Shown here: positions 54,932 through 64,000 of the stretch, piece by piece
Position numbering within the stretch: position 1 is the first letter of the stretch
Layout of the letters: each line of letters opens with the position of its first letter
Assembly: GCA_907163375.1 (NCBI GenBank)
Contig: CAJQUW010006093.1
Span: 24,268 to 88,267 of the forward strand
Source: Prostheceraeus crozeri
Lineage: Eukaryota; Platyhelminthes; Polycladida; Euryleptidae
Length of the DNA: 64,000 bases
Direction of reading: 5' to 3'
The notes under the pieces: generated by a model
What the model saw: the letters and a program-made list of their open reading frames with translations, nothing else
What the model was told of the DNA's origin: nothing
Database searches by the model: none
Translations under genes and position numbers: made by a program

Positions 54932-55651
54932 TTAAGTTTTGTTTAATAAAGTTTTGTTTAATAAAGTTTTGCTTAAATTTTCGCTTAAAGTTTTTAGCTC
55001 TTCTAAAAAAATTTTATCATTTTCTTCATTAGAAATTTTACCATCACTCGAAATTTTGCCATCCTGTTTATTCTTATCATCAACTTTTTCTGACTGTAAT
55101 TGAAATGATATTTGATTTACTTCATTAGCTATTTGATCAAATTTTTCAATCTCATCTAACGTAATAACATTATCATCACATACTCTTTGAAAGTAGTAAT
55201 GTAGTTTATCATAGACTTCTTTAATATGTAAATGCTTAGTTTTTAATGATTTTCGTTTCTTAGTTATTAAAGATTTATCTAACATTGTAACAAGTGAAGT
55301 TGCAAAAACACCCGTACCTGTTAAAGCTGTATCAACTACTGGAATTACTAAAACACCTGAAGATATAACAATTGTTAAAGCACCTAAACTTATTGTTAAG
55401 AATATGCCAATTCCTTGTGTTACATTCTTAACTTTAGTCCATCTCTTTCTTAATTTTTTATAATGCTCGAATCTTAATAATAATTGAGATTCCTTATCTT
55501 TCATATAACGTACTCTATCTTTGTGTTTTTCTTTATTCATTTTTTCAATGTCCATTAAAGTAGAACTACGTTCATATGATAACGAAGGATATATTCTTGC
55601 GGTTTCTTCCACTTTTGTTTCTTCCATTTGTAAAGAAATATTTTTAGTCAT
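54932..55651 (-). CDS. Polinton-associated coiled-coil membrane protein
   Basis: 239 residues from the ATG at 55651, or 231 from the better placed ATG at 55627. A charged helix (DRVRYMKDKESQLLLRFEHY) is followed by KKLRKRWTKV and a long hydrophobic segment (about 80-125, GIGIFLTISLGALTIVISSG and on). A second charged helix and a C-terminal repeat of LLNKT follow. Proteins with this build recur in marine-animal Polintons; I know no function. The first codons lie inside the terminal inverted repeat, so part is duplicated at the other end of the element. Confidence 0.65.
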   Translation of the reverse strand: MTKNISLQMEETKVEETARIYPSLSYERSSTLMDIEKMNKEKHKDRVRYMKDKESQLLLRFEHYKKLRKRWTKVKNVTQGIGIFLTISLGALTIVISSGVLVIPVVDTALTGTGVFATSLVTMLDKSLITKKRKSLKTKHLHIKEVYDKLHYYFQRVCDDNVITLDEIEKFDQIANEVNQISFQLQSEKVDDKNKQDGKISSDGKISNEENDKIFLEELKTLSENLSKTLLNKTLLNKT

Positions 55652-56052
55652 ATGTTATATTTTAAAAACCTGAAAGATTGATAAAATTCATGAATTTGAG
55701 ATTCTTAACTTTTATGATTTTTTCGGTGTCCTGGAACGGTCATTATTTTAAGGGTGAAAATTGTAATTCTCAAATTTGAGATTTTGAAAAATTTGAAAAT
55801 TGGGTAGTTTTAAAAACGCCTAAATTTATGAATTTAGGTCTTCATAACCTGAAAAATGACCAAAATTCATGAATTTACACCATTTAAAAAGTACCATTTT
55901 TTGAAAAATCGGTATCTTTAAAAACGACTAAATTCATGAATTTAGGTCTTAAAAACCTGAAAAAGGGTCTAAATTCATGAATTTATGTCGTTTTTAAAGA
56001 TACTATTTTTTTGAATTTTATGGTGTCCTGGAACGGTCTTTTGCCCATTACT
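55577..56052 (-). repeat. Polinton right terminal inverted repeat
   Basis: 476 bp, inverse of 32478-33046 apart from one missing unit of about 80 bp and a 15-bp unit. Only about two base differences are visible elsewhere. GGTGTCCTGGAACGGTC occurs at 55725 and 56022. Followed by the target duplication ATCATT. Confidence 0.92.
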
Positions 56053-56058
56053 ATCATT

Positions 56059-56278
56059 ACGTGACATTCTCCCGAGATAGTTAAACAACGTACTCAGTTT
56101 TCAGAATTTTCATGTAATTCCGCATGTAATTCCTTTTTGCATTAGATTTTCGAGCGCGAACAATGTGTGATGTAATCAGGTTTTTAGATCTGCAAGTTTC
56201 ATCCGACGAGAATAGTTCGCTGATGAATAATTGAAATGCTGCTAGGGGCAGTCTATTTTAGAGCAATATCCGATGAGA
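56059..56278. other. Host sequence after the Polinton
   Basis: About 220 bp of AT-rich sequence between the Polinton and the Penelope-like element; nothing recognised. Confidence 0.4.
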
Positions 56279-56490
56279 ATAAGGAGATTGATAAGCCGAG
56301 CTGCTATTTAATTTTCTTTAATACTTTCAATATTTCGTGGTTAAAACCATATCATCAGGAATACAAAGAATACAAAATGATTTATACTTGGCAGAAGATG
56401 TAAAATTTAAATGTTAGTAGAAAAAATCAGATGGCGGTAATCATTACATTCATCTTTGTTGTTGATAGAAGGATGTAAGATATCGATGAG
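56279..56490 (-). mobile_element. Penelope-like tail, inverted copy
   Basis: Inverse of the last ~210 bp of the Penelope-like copy that follows (end TATCAATCTCCTTA, CCTGATGATATGG, AACCACGAAAT). It faces away from that copy, so the element shows an inverted tail at its 5' side, a known arrangement in Penelope-like insertions. Confidence 0.8.
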
Positions 56491-56499
56491 AATATAATA

Positions 56500-57047
56500 A
56501 ATATCCAGTGAGAGTCTCCCATCAATCATTCACCTTACGGATGGTATTGAACAAAAACAAACAATCAGAACAAACATGTAAATGAAAATCGTGTAAAAAC
56601 CCCAACAAAGCCATTTGCTTCAAACAACTTGTAGTTTATAAAGTAACATGCACCAAATGTCAACAATACTACATTGGTAGCACTGCACGAAAATTACACA
56701 CAAGAATAACCAAACATATCAACCACTCAGATTCGTCAATCTATAAGCATTTACATCAGTGTGACAATAGCAAAATATCTGTGGACATCTTAGATAAAGA
56801 TCATGATATTGTTAACCTTAGATTCCGTGAGGCAATGATCATCGATATCTTACATCCTTCTATCAACAACAAAGATGAATGTAATGATTACCGCCATCTG
56901 ATTTTTTCTACTAACATTTAAATTTTACATCTTCTGCCAAGTATAAATCATTTTGTATTCTTTGTATTCCTGATGATGTGGTTTTAACCACGAAATATTG
57001 AAAGTATTAAAGAAAATTAAATAGCAGCTCGGCTTATCAATCTCCTT
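56500..57047 (+). mobile_element. Penelope-like element 3' part with GIY-YIG endonuclease
   Basis: The coding remnant reads a cysteine-rich lead (CKCKSCKNPNKAICF), VVYKVTCTKCQQYYIGSTAR, LHTRITKHINHSDSS and RFREAMIIDILHPSINN, then stops near 56920. That is the GIY-YIG endonuclease domain that follows the reverse transcriptase in Penelope-like elements. The reverse transcriptase itself is absent, so the copy is 5'-truncated. The 3' tail has the hammerhead-like CTGATGATGTGGTT...AACCACGAAA and ends CAATCTCCTTA. Nearly identical to the fragment at 16204-16526. Confidence 0.88.
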
Positions 57048-58387
57048 ATTCATATCATTTAATTACCATCAGAATGCTGCTTAAGGAAAATTACAATATC
57101 CGATGAGTTTTGGTGGACCAACGGTCTAGAAAAATAGGGTACATCTGAGATGATTACTGAGGTCAGTATGACATGGTGATAAAAGGCATTCCGTCTTGTT
57201 AATTTTCGTTAAATAAATCTGAATCTACAGAAATTATTCTCCGGAGTATCAAAATCTGCAAGTGTTGTGGTTGTCGTATGATTGAAGGAATATCGGCTCA
57301 GATATTTCACTACAGCGATCATTTATCAAGCTGTCAGCATAATTTTAAACTAATCGGATGTTGTCATGCACTGAGCGAAACAAACGAACATTTTTTGAGG
57401 AGAATAAATTGTTACTGATTGCAAAATAGACACCACCATCATCTTCTTCGCGAAATTTCCTTTTAAATGAAGTGTGTGTCCTTTTAAATGAATGAACAGG
57501 TGACAGACCATGAAGTAGAATTGACGCACGAATTGACTTTGCCATAACTCAGCTCACAAAACGACATTTATTAACTTACATCGCCTATTCCATCGGGAGT
57601 ATCACTCTATACTGAGGATCATCAGATAAGTTGAGAACAATAACAACTTTCTCATCTTCGTTTCCGATACTCGTTCTGCAGTAAATAAAATACCATTCAT
57701 CTCCAAATGCATTCATGAATTCGATTTCATGGTTGACAAAGAATGAAAGCGCACTGATAAGGGATTTTGATATTCATTTGGTCAAATTGTCCTCACAGAG
57801 GGTCAGAATTGTCGGATAGCTACGTCGAAAGTCAGTTAATTCTCTGCACCAACATCTGGCAACCTGTCGTGTCAGGTTGCAGTGCGGGTGTAGAGCGAGC
57901 CGCGAGGCGGCTTGGCACGGGATGGATTTGCCTATCTCGTAAGCAAACCGCGCGTCATTTCAGAACTTTTTTCTGAAATTTCTTGGACGCGTGGTCCCAT
58001 GCGTCTCGTGTAAACAGCCCCATAGGTTTGTTAAGGTTCTGAAAGAAAACTCTGGACGCGTGAGACGCGCCTCGTCCGATGGGAATGAACCTTTAGATCA
58101 TTCACAAAAAATAACCGATAAATTATCGGGACATGTTATGCTATGTCAATGCGTTATGGCTCAATGACAAGCCTCGACCAACAAAAAATCTTTCTGGTAT
58201 CGACAAGCTTGCACTGATGCCGAGAAAAAGCAATCCTAAAGAGTTGTTTATTAGAGATTCAGAATAGCCCATTGCTATGGTGCTTCGTCTAAATGTGAAC
58301 ATTTTATTAAATGACTGAGTAGAATGGCAATGAAGCAGCAAGTCGGTTAATTTAACGAGGCCTATGTCGACTGTCTACGACATTCAT
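57048..58387. other. No supported gene
   Basis: The short frames here (57345-57545 minus, 57767-57976 plus, 58141-58341 minus) lack recognisable motifs. A GC-richer patch lies at about 57880-58080. I see nothing I would call. Confidence 0.4.
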
Positions 58388-58395
58388 TCTTGAAC

Positions 58396-59812
58396 CAGAG
58401 CCAGGCGCGGTTAATCGGTTCAACCGGTTTAACTGCGCGCCGGTTGAACCGAGCGATTGGAACCGCGCGGTTCTTGGGTAGGCAAAGCTAACATTCGAGT
58501 CAACCGCGCGGTTGAACCGAGAGGTTGATAGGCAAATGTTATCAGCGCATTAAAAAAATTCGTAAGCAGAAATCGGTTTGTCTCACTGTCCAATGAGATT
58601 CGCTTGTGTGTGAGATTACTGAGGTGACGTAATTGAGTACATGCTTCAACCAGCAATTCATGCAACGACTACAGTGCGTCTTCGTAAACTAGACGTCACG
58701 CAGACTCGCATTGTGTTCACGATCACGTTGTGTGGGTAGAAATAGTATGGATTTGGGATATGCAGCAGCAGTGCTAGCAGCTGCGGTAAGACAACGAGCA
58801 GCCATGAGCTGGAACAGCGGATCTCACAGTGCCGCCTGATGGAGACAGTTCGACATTATTATCAAGGACGGAAAAAAATTATCGCACTGCAAATTGTGTG
58901 AGATTACCTACGCATGTTCTGGGAGCACCACGAACATGTTGAAACATTTGGGCGATGCTAACCGACTGATTATTGAGAACTCGTGTGACTTAAAACGAGT
59001 CGCCGCCGGACGGCTGAGAAAATCGACTGTGAATGTGGATCTCGACTGCGATGCGCGTGCTGACGCAACCCAGCAGTGCTGCCGCTGAACGGATGTTCAG
59101 CACATCGGAAAACATTTACAGCACTAAGAAGACGAACTTGTCCCGAAAAAATGCCTCCAAACAATTGTTTTTGCACGAAAATATGAAACTTCTGTTGTCA
59201 CTTTGAAGAATATATTAGAGATTTGTTTTGAGATGGTGTTGTAATGCAAATTTCCACGAACAAATGTGGTTGCTGTGTGCAATGTGTATACGTGTGTTTG
59301 ACAATACGTGTATATGACAGTCTAAGTCCTAACTTAAAGACTGTCACATATTGTCAAATGCATATTTCTCTCATAACATCCGATTGCATGATACGGGTCT
59401 ATCATGTTTCTAATGGTGCGAAAACGTTTTGTATTTATCATGTTATTTATATGAAAATTATAAAGGAAGAAATAATAGAAGTCCGTTATCCTAGAAAAGT
59501 ACATCACTACATCACACTTATTGAAAAATAATTAAGAACTTTATTTGGCTTTAGCATACATCACACCAGATGCGACATAGAAATCAATGTAAAATGTGTT
59601 AACACGAAAAGCGAATATCAATACCGCACCATTTGAAAGCCATTGTGGTATTTTGTGTCGTCTTCGCTGTCGAAAAAGACAGACAGGTGACCTCTCTCCT
59701 TGGAAGTTGAATGGATAATACTTTCTTTCTATACATAATTCAGTAATACGATACTACTTACGCAAATACTACTGTCAAACCGCGCGATGCCGGTTAACCG
59801 CGCCTGGCCGTG
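58396..59812 (+). mobile_element. hAT-like element, non-autonomous remnant
   Basis: The ends CAGAGCCAGGCGCGGTTAA and (inverted) CACGGCCAGGCGCGGTTAA match over about 19 bp. The eight flanking bases are TCTTGAAC and TCTAAAGC, a diverged possible 8-bp duplication. The left end continues with GC-rich hairpins of CCGGTT/AACCGG and CCGCGCGG. Inside is a BED-type finger but no hAT catalytic domain. Confidence 0.6.
58840..58980 (+). pseudogene. BED-type zinc finger fragment of a hAT transposase
   Basis: The frame reads KKLSHCKLCEITYACSGSTT, then NMLKHLGDAN, matching the BED finger (C-x2-C...H) at the N-terminus of hAT transposases. No start codon in good context and no continuation into the RNase-H-like core or the dimerisation domain were found, so only a remnant remains. 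Confidence 0.6.
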
Positions 59813-59820
59813 TCTAAAGC

Positions 59821-60759
59821 AAATTGCTCAATAAATCAAAGGAATTTGAACATTGTAAGCCCTCGCGATTATCCATCATGATTTTCTGTGAGATTGTTCT
59901 CATATATATCTCGGGAAATTTCATGATCAGGGAAAAAGTCAGGTTAGGGCACTTAAGAGATAATAATGCACAATAATGAATACACAATAATATACACAAT
60001 GGTTAATAATGTTAGTCCTATAAAGGACTGATTGGCGGATTTGGAGCGTTTTCGCATTAAATATCCTATTAATTTTCATGAGTTTTTCATGAAATATCTC
60101 ATAAAATTCCGCAATAATTCATTTAAATTTGTTCTTTGCTGCTGACACTTTTCATCTGCTACTTGGTTACTGAGCCGTTTAGAACCTGGCTACGTTGCCC
60201 GAAGCCCTCCCACGCTATGTCCATTTGAGACGTCTTCTGTCTTCGTAATCATGAAACATAATCTTATATATTACTCAAACAAAAACTGTGATTGCATATA
60301 CACGTATATTTGCATTTTCAGTATCTTCCATAACTATGGCTCTTATAGTTAAATAGTTTTATATCATCTCGAAAAGGCTGTTTGAGACGGCTGTGATATA
60401 TTCTATATTTTTGTTTTTTTATCCTTTATAGATAAAACTAGGAGACAATCACTGATTAAAAAAAATTTCTCTTTCCTAGAAATGGAACTCTTTCCTTTCG
60501 CGGTGACATAAACATTTTAGTACTTATTGACTTATTGCAAGCAGGCCTATCACTTTCCGTGTTTTGTTATGCAAGCGGATCGAAGATGCAATTTCGTAGT
60601 AAAAACAAAGCCGGATGTGAGTCAATAAGCAAGCATCAAACGGCTACACATGCGCACTAGATCTGCCTTTTTGTTATCCAGAGCTTTTTGAACTCCTGCA
60701 TCGAGAATTGAAGATTTCAAGAGGTGCAACTGATCAGGCTTGGTTTCTCTTACCGTCGG
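59821..60759. other. No supported gene
   Basis: AT-rich; I see no open frame or repeat worth listing. Confidence 0.4.
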
Positions 60760-61110
60760 AAGAAAAGCTGAAATTTAATCAAGATAAAGTTTAAATGAGT
60801 CAATATCATATCCGAGATGGATCACCTCACGCTTATATGGATTGATTTCTAAACAGATATTGGCCAAACCGGGAATTATTGGCTGTAAATCCGTTAAAAT
60901 AGTAGAAGCTGGACCGCCAGTTGTAACATCGTCTAAATACCAAGAATTAAAAGGTCAGGTGACTAGATGTGCAACTTCATCAACTCCAAGAGCAAAACAC
61001 AAAGGCTGAAGAGGATCTCCCTGTTGGATTCCTGCTGATGAATAAGAAAACTTTCATCGAAAAGTAAAAGAGGGACTTTAATAGGTTGAGGAGTACACAA
61101 TGCTTCCAAA
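60760..61110 (-). pseudogene. LINE reverse transcriptase fragment
   Basis: On the minus strand the translation gives PIKVPLLLFDESFL, QQGDPLQPLCFALGVDEVAH and, after a stop, WYLDDVTTGGPAS with GLANICLEINPYK. GIQQGDPLGPLLF and WYLDDGTxGG are the central blocks of a LINE lineage different from both other LINEs in this window. Only about 115 codons with internal stops remain. Confidence 0.7.
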
Positions 61111-64000
61111 ATTCATGCATGCTAGAATATACATGATTCTGGGAACTATATCACTGATAAAGTATGTTTTGAACTGCATATATGTATGAGTTGCCCGTAA
61201 TCATTTTTTAACTGTTTAAAGAAAAGTTCGCAATATTTATGTCACAAAACATACGGGTAGATACTCTCAAATCATGCAATATTTACATACTCTTTATGTT
61301 GTAATGATTGACTAAACAATTTATTCTCAACTAAATGTCGTCAACAGTCGCAAAAGGTTCTATTTAAATTAACCGGCCAGCCTCATTCCAACCGGCTCCA
61401 ATCCTGGTGGGTGCAATCCAAGCTATGCGGTAATAAACATATCATTGTCGGGGTCTTGCTGATCTGTTGATCAACGTGATCAACAGCTAAAATCATGATT
61501 TGACCTACAGCTTGTGATAATTTGCTTGCTGATGTGCTTGTCAAATAGCTGCTTGTAATCATTTACTTTCATGTCCATGCACCTCTGTGTATAAAGCTAA
61601 ACACATTCAGATTTGGCAAGCCACTTCATCCACATTGAACCCCATTCTCACATACATTGCCGATCAGATACATGACAATAGCGCATGCACATAATAGAAA
61701 ATGACCTGAAGACATGCCTTGCCAAAAATTATGACTGTAGGCTTAGTACTTTTCGTCTAATCAGAGAAAACATAGAAAATTTCATTTTTGCCAAAAACTG
61801 CAATCTGCGTCCCATTGGATTTACATATGTTTTTCTTTGATCCTGTCTGACAAGAAGAGGAACTCACTAGAACTCGGCAGACGCGTACATTCGTATTAGG
61901 CATAGGGTGTACATCATTTTGTGAAAGTCTCACTTTCGGCCTCGTTCCCTGCAGAAACTCGTTCTGGCTGCCGGACTAATACTATAAAACCCTGAAAAAG
62001 CGTGTAAAATTAGTGAACTAGAAGTCAGCTAATTAAGTGAGTAAATCAGACAAGGTTTCTGTGGCTGAACACGAAATACTCGTGCGCATAGGGTCAAACA
62101 AACTAGAAGAACAGCGCCCATATATGCCTGCTAATTATAGTATCAAGCAGAATAGCCTACATGAAGCATTCGCATAGTTGATGTTTCCATATCTCGCAAC
62201 AAGATTTCCGACTGACGCTTTTTATCCCAAACAATTATTCTCAACTTCTTGCTATCATTTAACTAAATGAAAACGATTGCAACCACAGAACTTGACTTCT
62301 GACTACTCCCTCAGTGCGTATATTTAGGAGGATCCGCATATCTATTCACAAAATTATATTTGATAAGGTAATTTTTCAAGCAGGTCAACACTATTCACGA
62401 TTTTAGAAAACTTTGCCAATTGCTGTTTTAGTGACTGAATGCAGAAACTTTTGTGATATCTGATTTGAAAATGTGCTTAGAATAATAGCATCGACAATGA
62501 GTGAAGTCCGTCCATGTCACCAATTTACATTTTGACTTCGTTCTCAGCCGTCAGTGCTCGGATTTTGGTGATTCATACACCAAAATGATTTCCAGAATAT
62601 GAAGAAGTTGATGACTCGCATGGCTTCCACCATGGAGAGAATTATTTTCATAACATGCAAGACTTCCAGAGGGGCCTGCCCATGCACAATGCTATATTGA
62701 TTGACTAGACTGGAACACTTACAAAAACAGCGGATATTGACAATAGATACAGTAGATTAAGGAAGTTGTTGCTTTTCTTTCTGATATGATGAAGGTGGTC
62801 GCATCGTGAAAATTTTTAACTTTTGCTATGAATAGATATCGCAATCGACCACTTAGACAGTGGAATGTGAAATTTTCCTATCTTTAAGTTCATCTATGGA
62901 TGGAACTCTTTTGCTGACAAATACCTAGCCGACATTCATGTTGTCATCACTAAAAATGCATGTTGAATATGAATTGAATTAAATGAAAAAATGATTTTCA
63001 TAGCAGTTGCGTGAATAGTGAATGTTTGGAGGCTACCAAAGTAATTTTGTTTGAAAATATGCAATAAATTAATGCACAAAATCTGCATTGAATCCCCGGC
63101 TATGATCACCGTATAGAATTCTGAATTTGTAAATCATTTTATGAACAAATGAGAATTTCAAATTATTTATACCATTATACCTTAAATTAGCTTTACAGCG
63201 CAGAAATTATACAGTGTCGGGAAAATGGGGTTAAAGTCAGAATCCATTTGAATACCGTCGTAAATTATGATCGAAGATTCCACTATCATATTTCTAGATG
63301 TTTTCCTGCTGAGCAGTCCTAGGCTCACATACTGGTCATTCAAAATTTCGAATTTTAGCTTATCTGAGTCATCAGATTCTCAATCCAATCAATCACTGCC
63401 AATTTCAATTATTGTGCGTTTTGACCTTCTCTTATCGCGTATATGTCCATTGCAAACGATGCGTGATGACTTTTGCCGAGAGGTGCATGGTGAGTCTAAG
63501 ACTTAAATAATGCATTTTTATTACTGACATGATCCCTCGCTTTGTGCTTGAATTACCGGTATACATATATTTTTCGTTAGTTTTTTATAGCGAGGGACAG
63601 GAAGTCAATTTCATCTTTAGTTTGTGCCATTGCGAATAAGAATCCTTTCTATTTCTCATACATGTCATGAACTCTAAACAGCATATCCTTGGCAAAGGCC
63701 GTAGCGGCAGAAACCTCAGGTTGTTTTACACTTTTGCAAACTATACCTGTAACTGAACGAGTACATTAAGTTTATGAACGAGTACTTTCTAAGTGTAAAG
63801 ACTGATATCTATGACATTTCATAATTTAAATTCCGCAAGAATACATTATGTATTAGATAGAATATATAATTCGAATACTTGACGACGATGAAGCACGAAG
63901 ACCAAAGATCTGAGTGATTTATTTTCTTAAAGCATGAGAATAAAGTACTTTATCTGATTTAAAGCGTGTTTGCCATTTGAAAGCAAAACGGTACTGATGT
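61111..64000. other. No supported gene
   Basis: Nearly 3 kb without a credible open frame. A 79-residue frame at 63267-63506 has no recognisable motif. No repeat could be delimited. Confidence 0.4.

Larger units (their letters stand above)
32478..56052. mobile_element. Polinton (Maverick), 23.6 kb including a LINE insertion
   Basis: Ends AGTAATGGGCAAAAG and its inverse; perfect 6-bp duplication ATCATT; inverted repeats of about 0.5 kb with only a couple of base differences outside one extra unit on the left. Without the 5-kb LINE insertion it is about 18.6 kb. Recognisable parts in order: protease (+); integrase, major capsid protein, two small hydrophobic proteins and a fibre-like protein (-); clamp-like candidate and DNA polymerase B (+); packaging ATPase, minor capsid protein and two associated proteins (-). 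It looks young but broken, with roughly half a dozen breaks, one of them a palindromic insertion in the polymerase gene. Confidence 0.95.

Overview
This is an AT-rich, intron-bearing animal-type genome window with very little ordinary host coding sequence and a dense, nested layer of transposable elements. P-type, piggyBac, mariner, Tc1, hAT and Mutator-like DNA transposons, several LINE lineages, Penelope-like elements with GIY-YIG endonucleases and a Polinton, plus a Roc-COR-TIR protein, together suggest a marine invertebrate. The species cannot be named from the sequence alone.

Layout. 0-8 kb: a LINE 3' remnant, then a TA-flanked non-autonomous DNA transposon (3539-7042) carrying a decayed piggyBac element (3896-6356, TTAA on both sides). 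8.2-14 kb: a broken CR1-like LINE on the minus strand, split by a P element with THAP-type transposase (9455-11996, perfect 8-bp target duplication) and bordered by a nearly complete mariner (12535-13931). 14.5-18.5 kb: a Tc1 fragment, a Penelope tail and otherwise featureless sequence. 18.6-25.7 kb: a 7.1-kb Mutator-like fold-back element with a perfect 9-bp target duplication; its long inverted repeats contain 10 and 6 copies of a 175-bp satellite. 27.3-28.8 kb: a second copy of the TA-flanked element, ending 14 bp from the stop codon of the one clear host gene.

28.8-32.1 kb (minus strand): an uninterrupted 1084-residue ORF that looks like a Roc-COR-TIR signalling protein. Its GTPase domain is split by about 275 residues of multi-pass membrane sequence. 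This is the most unusual protein in the window and the leading candidate for something undescribed.

32.5-56.1 kb: a young-looking Polinton (6-bp target duplication ATCATT, inverted repeats about 0.5 kb long and nearly identical). It carries protease, integrase (with a phospholipase-like front domain), major and minor capsid proteins, packaging ATPase, protein-primed-type DNA polymerase B and several accessory genes. It has a few breaks. A full-length LINE with PHD/CCHC ORF1 and EN-RT ORF2 sits inside it. Its genes share an A/T-rich promoter-like signature directly before the start codons and contain GC-rich hairpin repeats, some of them in frame. One candidate sliding-clamp-like gene lies directly before the polymerase.

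56-64 kb: a Penelope-like element with inverted tails, a hAT remnant with a BED finger, an RT fragment of a different LINE lineage, and long stretches in which I see no gene.
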